Source of the DNA: Poriferisodalis sp965208925
GTDB taxonomy: Bacteria; Actinomycetota; Acidimicrobiia; Acidimicrobiales; Poriferisodalaceae
DNA: 64,000 nucleotides
Assembly (NCBI RefSeq): GCF_965208925.1
Contig: NZ_OZ242364.1
Span: 372,001 to 436,000 of the forward strand
Direction of reading: 5' to 3'
The notes beneath the pieces are model-generated. The model was not told the DNA's origin and searched no databases. It worked only from the letters and a program-made list of their open reading frames with translations. Made by a program: the position numbers and the translations under genes. The first letter of the stretch is position 1. Every line of letters starts with the position of its first letter. This document shows positions 27,339 through 35,470 of this stretch, piece after piece.

Positions 27339-28574
27339 GTGACCTTCGAGCCAGCGCAGTCGGCTCACGGCACCCCCGTCGGTGCCATCGCGCCAAGTCG
27401 CCTGCGTCTCTCTGAAGTCATTCGAGTCGGTCTCGGATCGCTCGCAGCCCGCAAGCTGCGTTCCGTTCTGTCGGCTCTGGGTATCGCCATCGGCATCGCG
27501 TCGCTGGTCAGCGTGCTCGGCCTGTCGGATTCGTCCAAGTCGGCGCTGCTGGATCAGATCGGTGCCCTCGGCACCAACCTGCTGACTGTCGAAGCCGGAT
27601 CAGGGTTCGGTGCTGGCGATGCGGCACTGCCCGGCACAGCCGTCGCAACCGTCGGCCGCGTCTCGACCGTCGAGGCCACGGCGGCCGTGTACAGCGTCGG
27701 CGTCGGCGTCTACCGCAACGACCTCGTGCCCGAGGATCGCACGGGCGGGATCAGCGTGTTCGCGACCGATCCAGGGCTGATGGGCACGCTGAACGGCAGC
27801 ATCGCGCAGGGAGCGTTCTTCACCGAAGCGACGCGGGCGCATCCAGTTGCCGTCGTCGGCGCGGTGGCGGCTGAACGCCTGGGTATTCGCAGCCTGGACA
27901 CTCCCGTCGAGCTGTACATCGGAGGACGCTGGGTCGAAGTCCTCGGAGTTCTCGAGCCGTTCGCGCTGGCGGCGGACCTCGACCGGGCCGTCCTGATCGG
28001 CGACCTCGCGGCGGAGACCTACTACGACGTCGAGCTCGCGCCGACCGTCGTCTATGTGCGTGTCGACGAAGATCACATCGACGCGACTCGTGACGTGCTG
28101 GCCGGAACGATCGATCCTGAGAATCCAGAAGAAGTCGAGATCAGCCGGCCATCGGACCTGCTGGAGGCAAGATCGGCAGCCGAGAGCTCCTTCACCGGGT
28201 TGTTCCTGGGCCTCGGGGCAGTGGCGCTGCTGGTCGGCGGCATCGGCGTGGCAAACGTCATGGTGATCGGCGTCATCGAACGGCGGGGCGAGATCGGCCT
28301 GCGCCGAGCCATCGGGGCGACACGGGCGCACATCCGTCGCCAGTTCCTCACCGAAGCCTTGACGCTCGCCTCGCTGGGCGGTGCCGTCGGGGTGCTGATG
28401 GGAGTGTCGGTGACGTACGTGTACGCGACCGCGCAGGGGTGGCGGGTGATCATCCCGACGGTGGCACTCGTCGGCGGGCTCGCCGCGGCGGTCCTGATCG
28501 GAGCGATCGCCGGCCTCTACCCGGCAATCCGGGCCGCCAGAGTGTCGCCGACCGAAGCCCTCCGCTCGGACTGA
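27339..28574 (+). CDS. MacB-like ABC transporter permease
   Basis: 411 aa from GTG 27339. One N-terminal span (LRSVLSALGIAIGIASLVSV), a large extracytoplasmic MacB_PCD domain (about 60-280), then three C-terminal spans with the FtsX signature around GVANVMVIGVIERRGEIGLRRAIGA and GLYPAIRAARVSPTEALRSD. The four-gene set with the lipoprotein, adaptor and ATPase forms a mechanotransmission-type exporter; cargo unknown. Confidence 0.88.
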   Translation: MTFEPAQSAHGTPVGAIAPSRLRLSEVIRVGLGSLAARKLRSVLSALGIAIGIASLVSVLGLSDSSKSALLDQIGALGTNLLTVEAGSGFGAGDAALPGTAVATVGRVSTVEATAAVYSVGVGVYRNDLVPEDRTGGISVFATDPGLMGTLNGSIAQGAFFTEATRAHPVAVVGAVAAERLGIRSLDTPVELYIGGRWVEVLGVLEPFALAADLDRAVLIGDLAAETYYDVELAPTVVYVRVDEDHIDATRDVLAGTIDPENPEEVEISRPSDLLEARSAAESSFTGLFLGLGAVALLVGGIGVANVMVIGVIERRGEIGLRRAIGATRAHIRRQFLTEALTLASLGGAVGVLMGVSVTYVYATAQGWRVIIPTVALVGGLAAAVLIGAIAGLYPAIRAARVSPTEALRSD

Positions 28575-28582
28575 TTCGCCGG

Positions 28583-29539
28583 CTATTCGGGGGGCTCAGC
28601 GCCGCCGGAAACGGCAGCGGCGTCGCTGCGTTCGCGGAACATCTCGCCCATCGCGGCCACGGCGCCGAGCACGCCGCTGGTGTCGAGCGGCAGGAAGATC
28701 TTGGTGGCCTGGCCGTTCGCAACGCCTTGCAGCGCTTCGAGGTACTTGATGGCGATCAGGTCGTCGGTGGGATCGCCATTGTGGATCGCCAGGAAGACAC
28801 GCTCGATGGCCTGACCCTCACCCTCAGCCACGGTCAGCTTCTGGTACTTGTCGGCATCTGCCACCCGCTTGATGGCCTCGGCCTCGCCCTCGGCCCGCAG
28901 GATCTGCGACTGCTTCACACCCTCCGCCTGCAGGATCGCCGCACGCTTCTCGCCTTCGGCCTCGGTGACGGCAGCACGCCGGTCACGCTCGGCCTTCATC
29001 TGGCGGTGCATGGCGGTGGTCACATCGGCGGGCGGCTCGATGCGCTGGATCTCGACTCGCACCACACGGGTGCCCCACTTGTCGGTGGCGTCGTCGAGGA
29101 TCTGGCGCAGCTTGGAGTTGATGACCTCGCGCGACACCAGCGCATCATCGAGCTGCAGATCGCCGACCACGTTGCGCAGGTTCGTCTGGGCCAGCTTGGT
29201 CACCGCGATGATGAAATTGCCGACCGCGTACTTCAGCTTCACCGGGTCGGTGGGCTCGTAGTAGATGACGGCGTCGACGGTGACCGCCACGTTGTCCTTG
29301 GTGATGACCTCCTGGGGAGGCACGTCCACGACCTGCTCGCGCATGTCCACCTTCAGGATGCGCTGCACGAACGGGATGACGAAGCGAAGGCCCGGCTCGA
29401 CCGTCATCCGGTACTTGCCCAGGAACTCGATGAGGCCCTGCTCGAAGGGCCGCACGATGCGCAGGCCCTTCGCGGCGATCACAAAGATCGCGAGCGCAAT
29501 GATTGCCAGGAGGATGACTCCGGGGTTGATGCTGTCCAT
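28583..29539 (-). CDS. SPFH/Band-7 family protein (stomatin / QmcA-like)
   Basis: 318 aa. N-terminal membrane hairpin or span (ILLAIIALAIFVIAA), SPFH domain from IVRPFEQGLIE to about 190, then a Glu/Ala-rich helical region with repeated AEGEKRAAILQAEG-type sequence, ending with a short acidic tail. Stomatin-like proteins form membrane microdomain scaffolds and bind proteases. The stop of the upstream NfeD gene shares base 29539 with this start, the classical NfeD-SPFH operon arrangement. Confidence 0.88.
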   Translation of the reverse strand: MDSINPGVILLAIIALAIFVIAAKGLRIVRPFEQGLIEFLGKYRMTVEPGLRFVIPFVQRILKVDMREQVVDVPPQEVITKDNVAVTVDAVIYYEPTDPVKLKYAVGNFIIAVTKLAQTNLRNVVGDLQLDDALVSREVINSKLRQILDDATDKWGTRVVRVEIQRIEPPADVTTAMHRQMKAERDRRAAVTEAEGEKRAAILQAEGVKQSQILRAEGEAEAIKRVADADKYQKLTVAEGEGQAIERVFLAIHNGDPTDDLIAIKYLEALQGVANGQATKIFLPLDTSGVLGAVAAMGEMFRERSDAAAVSGGAEPPE

Positions 29540-30147
29540 CAGTCGCTCCTTGGGGTGGCGGTCTCGTCGTCTGGGGCGGGCGGCTGGTCTGCGCCGGCGG
29601 CGTCGCTGCTGCCGTCACCGGCATCGAGGTCGGCCGGTGACCCAGGAGCATCTGGGCTCGGCCCTGGCGCGGTCGGGTCCACATGGGGCACGTAGTCGTC
29701 AGGCGGCGGCTCGACGAATTCGACTTGCAGCTTGGTGCCAGCGAGCGCGACAACCCGCACCAGCGAGCCCTCCTCGATGCGGCCCGCCTCCTGGCAGGCC
29801 GCCCGCCACTCGTCGGATTCCACGCGCACCCGGCCGGTGTTGTTCACCGGATCGATGAGCTCAACGACGCGTCCCGACATGCCGATGTAGCGGTTCGCGC
29901 CGACCGGAAGGTCGTCGGGGCGGTCCTGGCGGCCCATGAAGCGGCGCAGCACCAGCATGGAGACTGCCGTGCCGCCGAAGAACAGCAGCCATTGGACGGC
30001 GCCGTGCAGGTCGAGCCACGCCGCGGCTGCAGCCAGCACCGCACCGAGTGCAAACGGCAGCAGGAAGAAGCCGGCGGTGAAGATCTCACCGATGCCCATG
30101 ACCATCGCCACCGCGACCCAGACCCATCGCCACAGTTCGTTGTCCAC
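29539..30147 (-). CDS. NfeD family membrane protein
   Basis: 202 aa: two to three N-terminal transmembrane segments (WVWVAVAMVMGIGEIFTAGFF, LPFALGAVLAAAAAW, WLLFFGGTAVSMLVL), a cytosolic OB-fold (about 90-145, IGMSGRVVELIDPVNNTGRV), and an acidic Pro/Ala/Asp tail. NfeD proteins pair with SPFH proteins such as the adjacent one. Confidence 0.87.
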   Translation of the reverse strand: MDNELWRWVWVAVAMVMGIGEIFTAGFFLLPFALGAVLAAAAAWLDLHGAVQWLLFFGGTAVSMLVLRRFMGRQDRPDDLPVGANRYIGMSGRVVELIDPVNNTGRVRVESDEWRAACQEAGRIEEGSLVRVVALAGTKLQVEFVEPPPDDYVPHVDPTAPGPSPDAPGSPADLDAGDGSSDAAGADQPPAPDDETATPRSD

Positions 30148-30268
30148 CCGAACCCCCTCGTCGGACGTGGTGCAAGTATGCCCCGCCCCAGCGAGCCCGT
30201 TGCCGCGTCAGCGCCTCTGCCGTGCTTGTTGATGTTGCCCGCGTGATGTCAGCAGGCGCGTTGCTCCC

Positions 30269-31138
30269 TCAGCGCCTCTGGCATTGGGGGCACCAGGTGC
30301 TGGAGCGTTGGTCCAGCACCCGGCGGCGCAATTCGGTGCCGCAGCGCACGCACGGCTCGCCCGCCCGGCCGTAGCAGACGAAGTACTTCTGATTGTCCCC
30401 TGCGCCTTCGAGGCTGTAGTAGTCGCGCAGCGTGCTGCCGCCGCGTTCGATGCTCGCTCGCAGCACATCTCGCAGCGCTTCCAGCAGCCGTTCGGCTCTC
30501 GGCTTCGAGATCGCTCGGGCTGACGGGTTGATGCGTGCCAGGAACAGCGCCTCGTCGGCATAGATGTTGCCGACACCGGCGACCAGCCGCTGGTTCAGCA
30601 GTTGGGTCTTGATGCGCTGGCTGGACCGTCGGCTCGCCTGCCAGAACGCAGCAGCCTCCAGGCCGCCCTCGAGCGGCTCGGGACCCATGGCAGCCAGCGT
30701 GGGCAGATCCCGGTAGTCGCCCCGGTCGCAGACGGCGATGCGGCCGAAGCGGCGCACATCGTGAAAGCAGAGGGTCTCGCCGTTGTCGAGACGCCACCAC
30801 GCCCGCACATACGGGTCACCAGCGCTCACTGCGTTCTGTGCCATCACCTCGGCTGCCGGCCCGTCGACGGGGCGTGACAACATTTCATGAGCCTCGGGCA
30901 CATCGGCGAAGCACAGCCGCCCGGTCATGCCGAGATGCACGATCAGGTCACGCCCGCAGTCCAGTTCGGCGATCAGATACTTGCCGCGCCGGCGCACCGT
31001 CTCGATCTCGCTGCCGACGGCATCGGTGCCCGAAGCGAATTTGCGCGATGGGTGGGCCCACGCCTCGACGATCCGGCAACCGGTGAGCGGTCCTTCCAGC
31101 TGGCGCCGGACGACCTCCACCTCGGGAAGCTCAGGCAT
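30269..31138 (-). CDS. mutM: Formamidopyrimidine-DNA glycosylase
   Basis: 289 aa, complete. N-terminal MPELPEVE supplies the catalytic Pro2 and Glu3 after Met removal; Lys53 in RRRGKYL is conserved; the helix-two-turn-helix (NQRLVAGVGNIYADEAL) and a C-terminal zinc finger (CVRC ... CPQC) are intact. It excises 8-oxoguanine and ring-opened purines. It lies between nfeD and a crotonase gene on the same strand. Confidence 0.94.
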   Translation of the reverse strand: MPELPEVEVVRRQLEGPLTGCRIVEAWAHPSRKFASGTDAVGSEIETVRRRGKYLIAELDCGRDLIVHLGMTGRLCFADVPEAHEMLSRPVDGPAAEVMAQNAVSAGDPYVRAWWRLDNGETLCFHDVRRFGRIAVCDRGDYRDLPTLAAMGPEPLEGGLEAAAFWQASRRSSQRIKTQLLNQRLVAGVGNIYADEALFLARINPSARAISKPRAERLLEALRDVLRASIERGGSTLRDYYSLEGAGDNQKYFVCYGRAGEPCVRCGTELRRRVLDQRSSTWCPQCQRR

Positions 31139-31196
31139 GGCGGCTCAGGAAACAGGCCTCGGTTCGGGTGCCGGAGCGATCGGTGTCACGTCCGGA

Positions 31197-32009
31197 TCAG
31201 CGGAACTTCGGCGGGCGCTTCTCCAGGAACGCAGCCACTGCCTCACGGTGATCGTCGGATGCACGAGCGACATTCAGCGCCTCCAGCTCTCGGCGTTGCA
31301 CCGCAGCCAGATCGGTGTCAGAACCGTTGACGGACAGCAACTGCTTGGTGAGCTGCAGCATGGTGGGCGGGTTCTCTGCGTAGCTTCTCGCCCGTGCGAG
31401 GGCCGCTTCCAGCACGTCTCCATCGGTGACGTCGTCGACGAGGCCCATCTCACCCGCTTCGGCGCCGGTGACAATCCGGCCGGACAACGCAAGGTCCGAC
31501 GCCGCGCCCCAGCCGCAGCGCTGGATGAGGATGTGCGATGACGCCAGTTCCGGCGTGACGCCCATCTTCACGAAGCGGCACGACAGCTTGGCCTCGCTGT
31601 GGGCGATGAGGAAGTCCATCGACAGGATCATGGTGAGGCCGACGCCGATCGAAGCGCCGTTGATTGCCGCCACCATGGGCTTGGAGCCGCGCACAAGCTC
31701 GACCCAGTCGTCTGCAGCCGAGTCATCGTGAGCCGCCGCTTCGCCCACGCTGCTGCCCGCCTCATCGGCCGCATCGATGCGGGCCGCGAAGACCTCGGCG
31801 ATGTCGGCGCCGGCGCAGAAACCGCGGCCCGCACCAGTGATGACGAACGCCCCGATCGACGGATCGTCGTTGCCAGCCCGCACCGCGTGCGTCAGCTCGG
31901 CATGCATGCGCGGCGTCCACGCGTTCAGCTTCTCCGGCCGGTTCAGTGTCAGCACCCGCACGTCGTCGCTGTCGGTCACAGTGATCTGCTCGTACACAAA
32001 CTCGCTCAT
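31197..32009 (-). CDS. Enoyl-CoA hydratase/isomerase (crotonase family)
   Basis: 270 aa from ATG 32009, preceded by gggagcatcgac. Substrate-binding FCAGADIAEV, oxyanion INGASIGVGLTMILSMD, and TPELASSHIL with a Glu at the usual active-site position. Compared with the other crotonase at 20057 it has an Ala/Asp/Ser insertion near residues 78-100. The frame is open further upstream but passes through the large hairpin at 32096-32178 and is not coding there. Confidence 0.87.
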   Translation of the reverse strand: MSEFVYEQITVTDSDDVRVLTLNRPEKLNAWTPRMHAELTHAVRAGNDDPSIGAFVITGAGRGFCAGADIAEVFAARIDAADEAGSSVGEAAAHDDSAADDWVELVRGSKPMVAAINGASIGVGLTMILSMDFLIAHSEAKLSCRFVKMGVTPELASSHILIQRCGWGAASDLALSGRIVTGAEAGEMGLVDDVTDGDVLEAALARARSYAENPPTMLQLTKQLLSVNGSDTDLAAVQRRELEALNVARASDDHREAVAAFLEKRPPKFR

Positions 32010-32095
32010 GTCGATGCTCCCAAGTTCGCAGGATCGGGCTACAGCATGGCCGCTGTGCGCGCAGCGGCGCTCACGCAGCCAGGGGCGCACGTCGA

Positions 32096-32178
32096 GATTG
32101 CGGAGGGCGGACTTGCCCTCTGCGACGTTGGGACCTGCTGGATCACTGGAGCAGGGGGCGAGTCCGCCCTCCGCAATC
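32096..32178. repeat. 83-bp element: 28-bp inverted repeat (giant hairpin)
   Basis: The outer 18 bases of each arm (32096-32113, 32161-32178) are perfectly complementary, beginning GATTGCGGAGGGCGGACT. Pairing continues inwards to 32123/32151 with only two G-T pairs, leaving a 27-base loop. It lies in the gap between the nuclease gene stop and the crotonase start. Could be a terminator/attenuator, a small RNA or a MITE/REP-type element; no target-site duplication seen. Confidence 0.75.
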
Positions 32179-32182
32179 GGGG

Positions 32183-33058
32183 TCAGGCAGCCAGCCCGGT
32201 CCTCCGCCGGTGCTCGAGCTGGCCTTCGGGACAGTCGTCGCGGTAGGGACACCAGCTGCACAGCGGGCCCGGCGTGGGTTCGAAGCAGCCGGTGGCAGCG
32301 GCCTCCGTGATCCGACCCCACGTGTCGCAATGCTCGTCGACCGCCGCCGCGACGGCGTCGGCGTCGAATGGCCGTGCGATCTCGGTGGGCCGGCGGTCGT
32401 CGCGGCCCGCGCCTGTCTCGCCCAGGTACAGCAGCCGCACGTCGCTGACGTCGTCGCCGACCGACTCCAGCGCGGCCGCATACAGCCAGACCTGCGACAG
32501 GCGGCTGTCGAGGAAGCGCTGCGAGGGCGGGCGGCCGGTCTTGTAGTCGGTGATTCGCAGACCCTCGGGCACCCGGTCGACGAGATCCACGATGCCCCGG
32601 AACGGCACGCCGTCCAGCGACGTGTGGATGTCGCGCTCGCGATCCACCACGTCGACGGCCGCGGGATCCACCAGCTGGAAGTACCCCTCGATGTCGGTCC
32701 AAGCGTTCCATCGAAAGGCCCGTTGTTGGGCTTCAGGCAGCTCCAACGCCACAAAGTCGGGGTTCCCGGCGAGCTGTGGCCACAGATCCCGGCAGATGGC
32801 ACGAGCTCGTTCGAGCGTGCGCTGTGCGGGCGCGACCGCGAGCAGCTCCTCCAGCACGTGATGCACGAACGTGCCGCGCAGCGCCGGCTCTCCGGGAGGG
32901 TCCGGCAGCTTGTCGACATAGCGGAACTTCCAGCGCCTCGCGCACTGCCGGAACGTCGACGCGCCTGAAGGACTCAGGCTCCGCGGAAGCTCGACCTCTT
33001 GCGCATAGTCGACTGCCGCGCTGCCGATGCGGGGTTCCACGTTCACAGCGTGGCCCAT
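32183..33058 (-). CDS. Stand-alone RecB-like PD-(D/E)XK nuclease with Fe-S cysteines
   Basis: 291 aa. LSPSGASTFRQCARRWKFRYVDKL near residues 28-51 and LRGTFVHHVLEELL are the conserved start of PDDEXK_1 (RecB-like) domains; RGIVDLVDRV and RITDYKTGR carry the catalytic Asp and the E/D-x-K part; four cysteines (Cys in FRQC, and CSWCPYRDDC) form the AddB/Cas4-type iron-sulfur site. Lacks any helicase domain. Probable DNA end-processing exonuclease; partner unknown. Confidence 0.87.
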   Translation of the reverse strand: MGHAVNVEPRIGSAAVDYAQEVELPRSLSPSGASTFRQCARRWKFRYVDKLPDPPGEPALRGTFVHHVLEELLAVAPAQRTLERARAICRDLWPQLAGNPDFVALELPEAQQRAFRWNAWTDIEGYFQLVDPAAVDVVDRERDIHTSLDGVPFRGIVDLVDRVPEGLRITDYKTGRPPSQRFLDSRLSQVWLYAAALESVGDDVSDVRLLYLGETGAGRDDRRPTEIARPFDADAVAAAVDEHCDTWGRITEAAATGCFEPTPGPLCSWCPYRDDCPEGQLEHRRRTGLAA

Positions 33059-33085
33059 CTGCTCATCGGGCGCGTGGATGGTTTC

Positions 33086-33382
33086 TCAGCGGTTGCGCCA
33101 GCGCCGCCACAGCCACCACGCCACGACCGCGGCAATCAGCCATCCGACGGCGACGGCCCCGCCGAACGCTGCGAGCAGGCGCCGGTCGACCGGCTCGGCT
33201 TGACGCGGCAGCAGGTGCGATGCAGGCGCGGGAGCCGGATCGGCATCGGTGTCGGCAACCGGCACGCCTGCGGCGGTCGGAGCGGCTGTTGTTTCGGCGG
33301 ACTCAGCTGCGGGCAGATCGCCCGGGAGCGCGGCCGTGCCGTCGACACTCGGCCGTGGTCGGTTCGGGTCGTAGTTGGCCAT
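33086..33382 (-). CDS. Small C-terminally anchored membrane protein
   Basis: 98 aa from ATG 33382. A Pro/Ala/Thr/Asp-rich N-terminal 65 residues (MANYDPNRPRPS...) is followed by one hydrophobic span (LLAAFGGAVAVGWLIAAVVAWWLW) and a basic end RRWRNR. It lies between parA and the nuclease gene on the same strand. The frame remains open upstream into parA but a start at 33382 gives a plausible tail-anchored protein. Function unknown. Confidence 0.6.
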   Translation of the reverse strand: MANYDPNRPRPSVDGTAALPGDLPAAESAETTAAPTAAGVPVADTDADPAPAPASHLLPRQAEPVDRRLLAAFGGAVAVGWLIAAVVAWWLWRRWRNR

Positions 33383-33428
33383 ATTCAAGCCCTGCAGCGG
33401 CGAGCAATCCGAGCGTACCGCCGACCCG

Positions 33429-34199
33429 TCAGGCCAATCGGCTCTGCAAGTCGGCCCACAGCCCATCAAAGGCCTGCACCGCTTCGGGTGCGCCGGGCCT
33501 GCGACCGAGCGCCCGCAGCGGCAGCGACTGCCCGGAGGCCTCGGCGATGGCGGCCCGCTGCGGGATGGGCGGCAACAACTCGGCGCCGAAGCGCTCAGCG
33601 AGCTGCTGGGCCCAATAGGCGTTGTCACGCGTGCGCCCCACACGATTCAGCACGACGCCCGCAATCGTGGGCGTGCCCTGGCGTTGCGCGACTCGACTGA
33701 CGGTGGACCGCATGAGATCGACGCCATCGGCTGCCCAGGCGGCTGGTTCGGTCACCACCAGCGCACGGTCGGCTGCGAACAGCCCGTTGATGCAAAGCAG
33801 GCCCAATGACGGCGGGCAGTCGATGAGAAGGAGATCATGGTTCGCGCCGGCGAGCGCGATGCGCAGCCGATCCTGCGCACCCACCAGGTCAGCAGCCATC
33901 TGCGGTTCCCGGCTCGCGAGCGCATAGCTGCCCGGGACGAGTTGCGGGCACGGCCCGTCGGACGGCCAGCGAGCGTCGGTGGCCGCCGCGAGCGCAGCGC
34001 CCGGGGTCGGATCGGCGAGTGCGTCATCGACGTTCGGCGAGCCGCTCCACACACCGAGGCCAGCCGACGCATTGGACTGCGGGTCGAGATCCACGACGAG
34101 CACGTTCAGCCCTGAAGCGCACGCTGCCTCAGCAATGCCGAGTGCGACCGTGGTCTTGCCCACGCCGCCCTTCTGATTGACCACTGCCAGCGTCGTCAT
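33429..34199 (-). CDS. ParA/Soj family ATPase
   Basis: 256 aa. Deviant Walker A KGGVGKTT at 10-17, DLDPQSNAS (Walker A'), LLIDCPPSLG (Walker B). Shorter and less basic than chromosomal Soj, and no parB follows, so it may be an orphan ParA-type positioning ATPase. It starts 37 bp after the mshC stop on the same strand. Confidence 0.88.
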   Translation of the reverse strand: MTTLAVVNQKGGVGKTTVALGIAEAACASGLNVLVVDLDPQSNASAGLGVWSGSPNVDDALADPTPGAALAAATDARWPSDGPCPQLVPGSYALASREPQMAADLVGAQDRLRIALAGANHDLLLIDCPPSLGLLCINGLFAADRALVVTEPAAWAADGVDLMRSTVSRVAQRQGTPTIAGVVLNRVGRTRDNAYWAQQLAERFGAELLPPIPQRAAIAEASGQSLPLRALGRRPGAPEAVQAFDGLWADLQSRLA

Positions 34200-34235
34200 C
34201 GCGAGTGCCTCAGTCGGGCCTGAGCGAGCATCGCA

Positions 34236-35444
34236 TCACGGCGCTGCGGCCGCCAGCGGCGAGGACAAGTCGATGCCGCAGAGGGCCGCCGCGGCCACCA
34301 GCTCGCCCCGCAGCGTGGCACCGGCGGCCCCTCGCTCGACGGCAGCGGCGGCGGCGAGCATCGCAGTGCGAGCCAGCGGCGCATTGAGGTCGTCATCCAG
34401 CACAGCCTGCACCTCGGCGAGCAGGCCCGATGACCCGTCGCCCGATCCGGCGGCAGGCGAAGCGCCGGCGGCGGCTGCCACCAGCGTGTCCAGCTCGCGC
34501 TGGGCCGTGAGGCCCTCCGAATCGAACCACTCCCATTCGGTGCGGTAGTGGTGCGCCATGAGCGCCAGCCGGATGGCCCTGGGGTCGACGCGGGCACGCA
34601 GATCGGAGATGAAGACCAGGTTGCCGAGCGACTTCGACATCTTGTGCCCTTGGTAGGACACGAGTCCCGCATGCACCCAGTAGCGGGCCAGCGGAGCGCC
34701 GTGCACGGCCTCGCTTTGCGCGATCTCGCACTCGTGGTGGGGGAACACCAGATCGCCACCCCCGCCATGAATGTCGATGGTCTTGCCAAGCGCCGCGTAG
34801 CCCATCGCCGAGCACTCGATGTGCCAGCCTGGCCGTCCCGGGCCGAACGGCGACGGCCACGATGGCTCGCCGTCTGTGCTGGCCTGCCACAGCACAAAAT
34901 CGAGCGGGTTGCGCTGCCGGGGATCGTCGGGTGTGCCGCCGCGCTCGGCGGCCAGCTCGGTCATGCGGTCGGCGCTGTAGCCGGACAGCTTCCCGAATTC
35001 TGGGAACGTGGTGACGTCAAAGAAGACTCGATCTGCGGAGATGTAGGCATGCCCGGCATCGAGCAGTCGGGAGATCATGGCGATCATGGCGTCGATAGAC
35101 CGGGTGGCCCGCGGCTCGTGTGCCGCAGGCCGTGTTCGAAGTGCCGCCATGTCGGCTTCGAAGCGATCAATCTCTCGTTCGGCCAACGACAGGTAGTGCT
35201 CGCCCAACTCAGCCGCCTTGGGCAGGATGCTGTCGTCGACATCGGTGTAGTTGCGCACCAGCGTGACCGTGTGGCCCATGTCTTCGAGCCGGCGGATCAG
35301 CAGGTCGTAGGCCAGATAGGTGGCGGCGTGCCCCAGGTGGGTGGCGTCATAGGGCGTGATGCCGCACACATACATGCCGACGTGATCGCCGAGCTCCATC
35401 TCGACGACGGAGCGCTGCGCGGTGTCGTAGATGCGCATTCCCAC
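34236..35444 (-). CDS. mshC: Cysteine:glucosaminyl-inositol ligase (MshC-type cysteinyl-tRNA synthetase paralogue)
   Basis: 402 aa from GTG 35444 (ATG 35438 also possible). The entrance motif reads CGITPYDATHLGHAATY (Cys27), the MshC form, whereas CysS has CGPTVYDxxHIGNARTY. Zinc ligands Cys211 (WHIEC) and HHECE at 236-240, and KMSKS at 268-272 are present. The protein is short, without the C-terminal anticodon-binding region of CysS. MshC ligates cysteine to GlcN-Ins in mycothiol synthesis, the low-molecular-weight thiol of Actinomycetota. A CysS role cannot be excluded from sequence alone. Confidence 0.82.
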   Translation of the reverse strand: MGMRIYDTAQRSVVEMELGDHVGMYVCGITPYDATHLGHAATYLAYDLLIRRLEDMGHTVTLVRNYTDVDDSILPKAAELGEHYLSLAEREIDRFEADMAALRTRPAAHEPRATRSIDAMIAMISRLLDAGHAYISADRVFFDVTTFPEFGKLSGYSADRMTELAAERGGTPDDPRQRNPLDFVLWQASTDGEPSWPSPFGPGRPGWHIECSAMGYAALGKTIDIHGGGGDLVFPHHECEIAQSEAVHGAPLARYWVHAGLVSYQGHKMSKSLGNLVFISDLRARVDPRAIRLALMAHHYRTEWEWFDSEGLTAQRELDTLVAAAAGASPAAGSGDGSSGLLAEVQAVLDDDLNAPLARTAMLAAAAAVERGAAGATLRGELVAAAALCGIDLSSPLAAAAP

Positions 35445-35470
35445 GGCCCGACACGGTACTGTCGGAGCGG

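Noticed and set aside
34236..35444. Cysteinyl-tRNA synthetase
   Set aside because: The active-site entrance CGITPYDATHLGHAATY and the short C-terminus are those of MshC.
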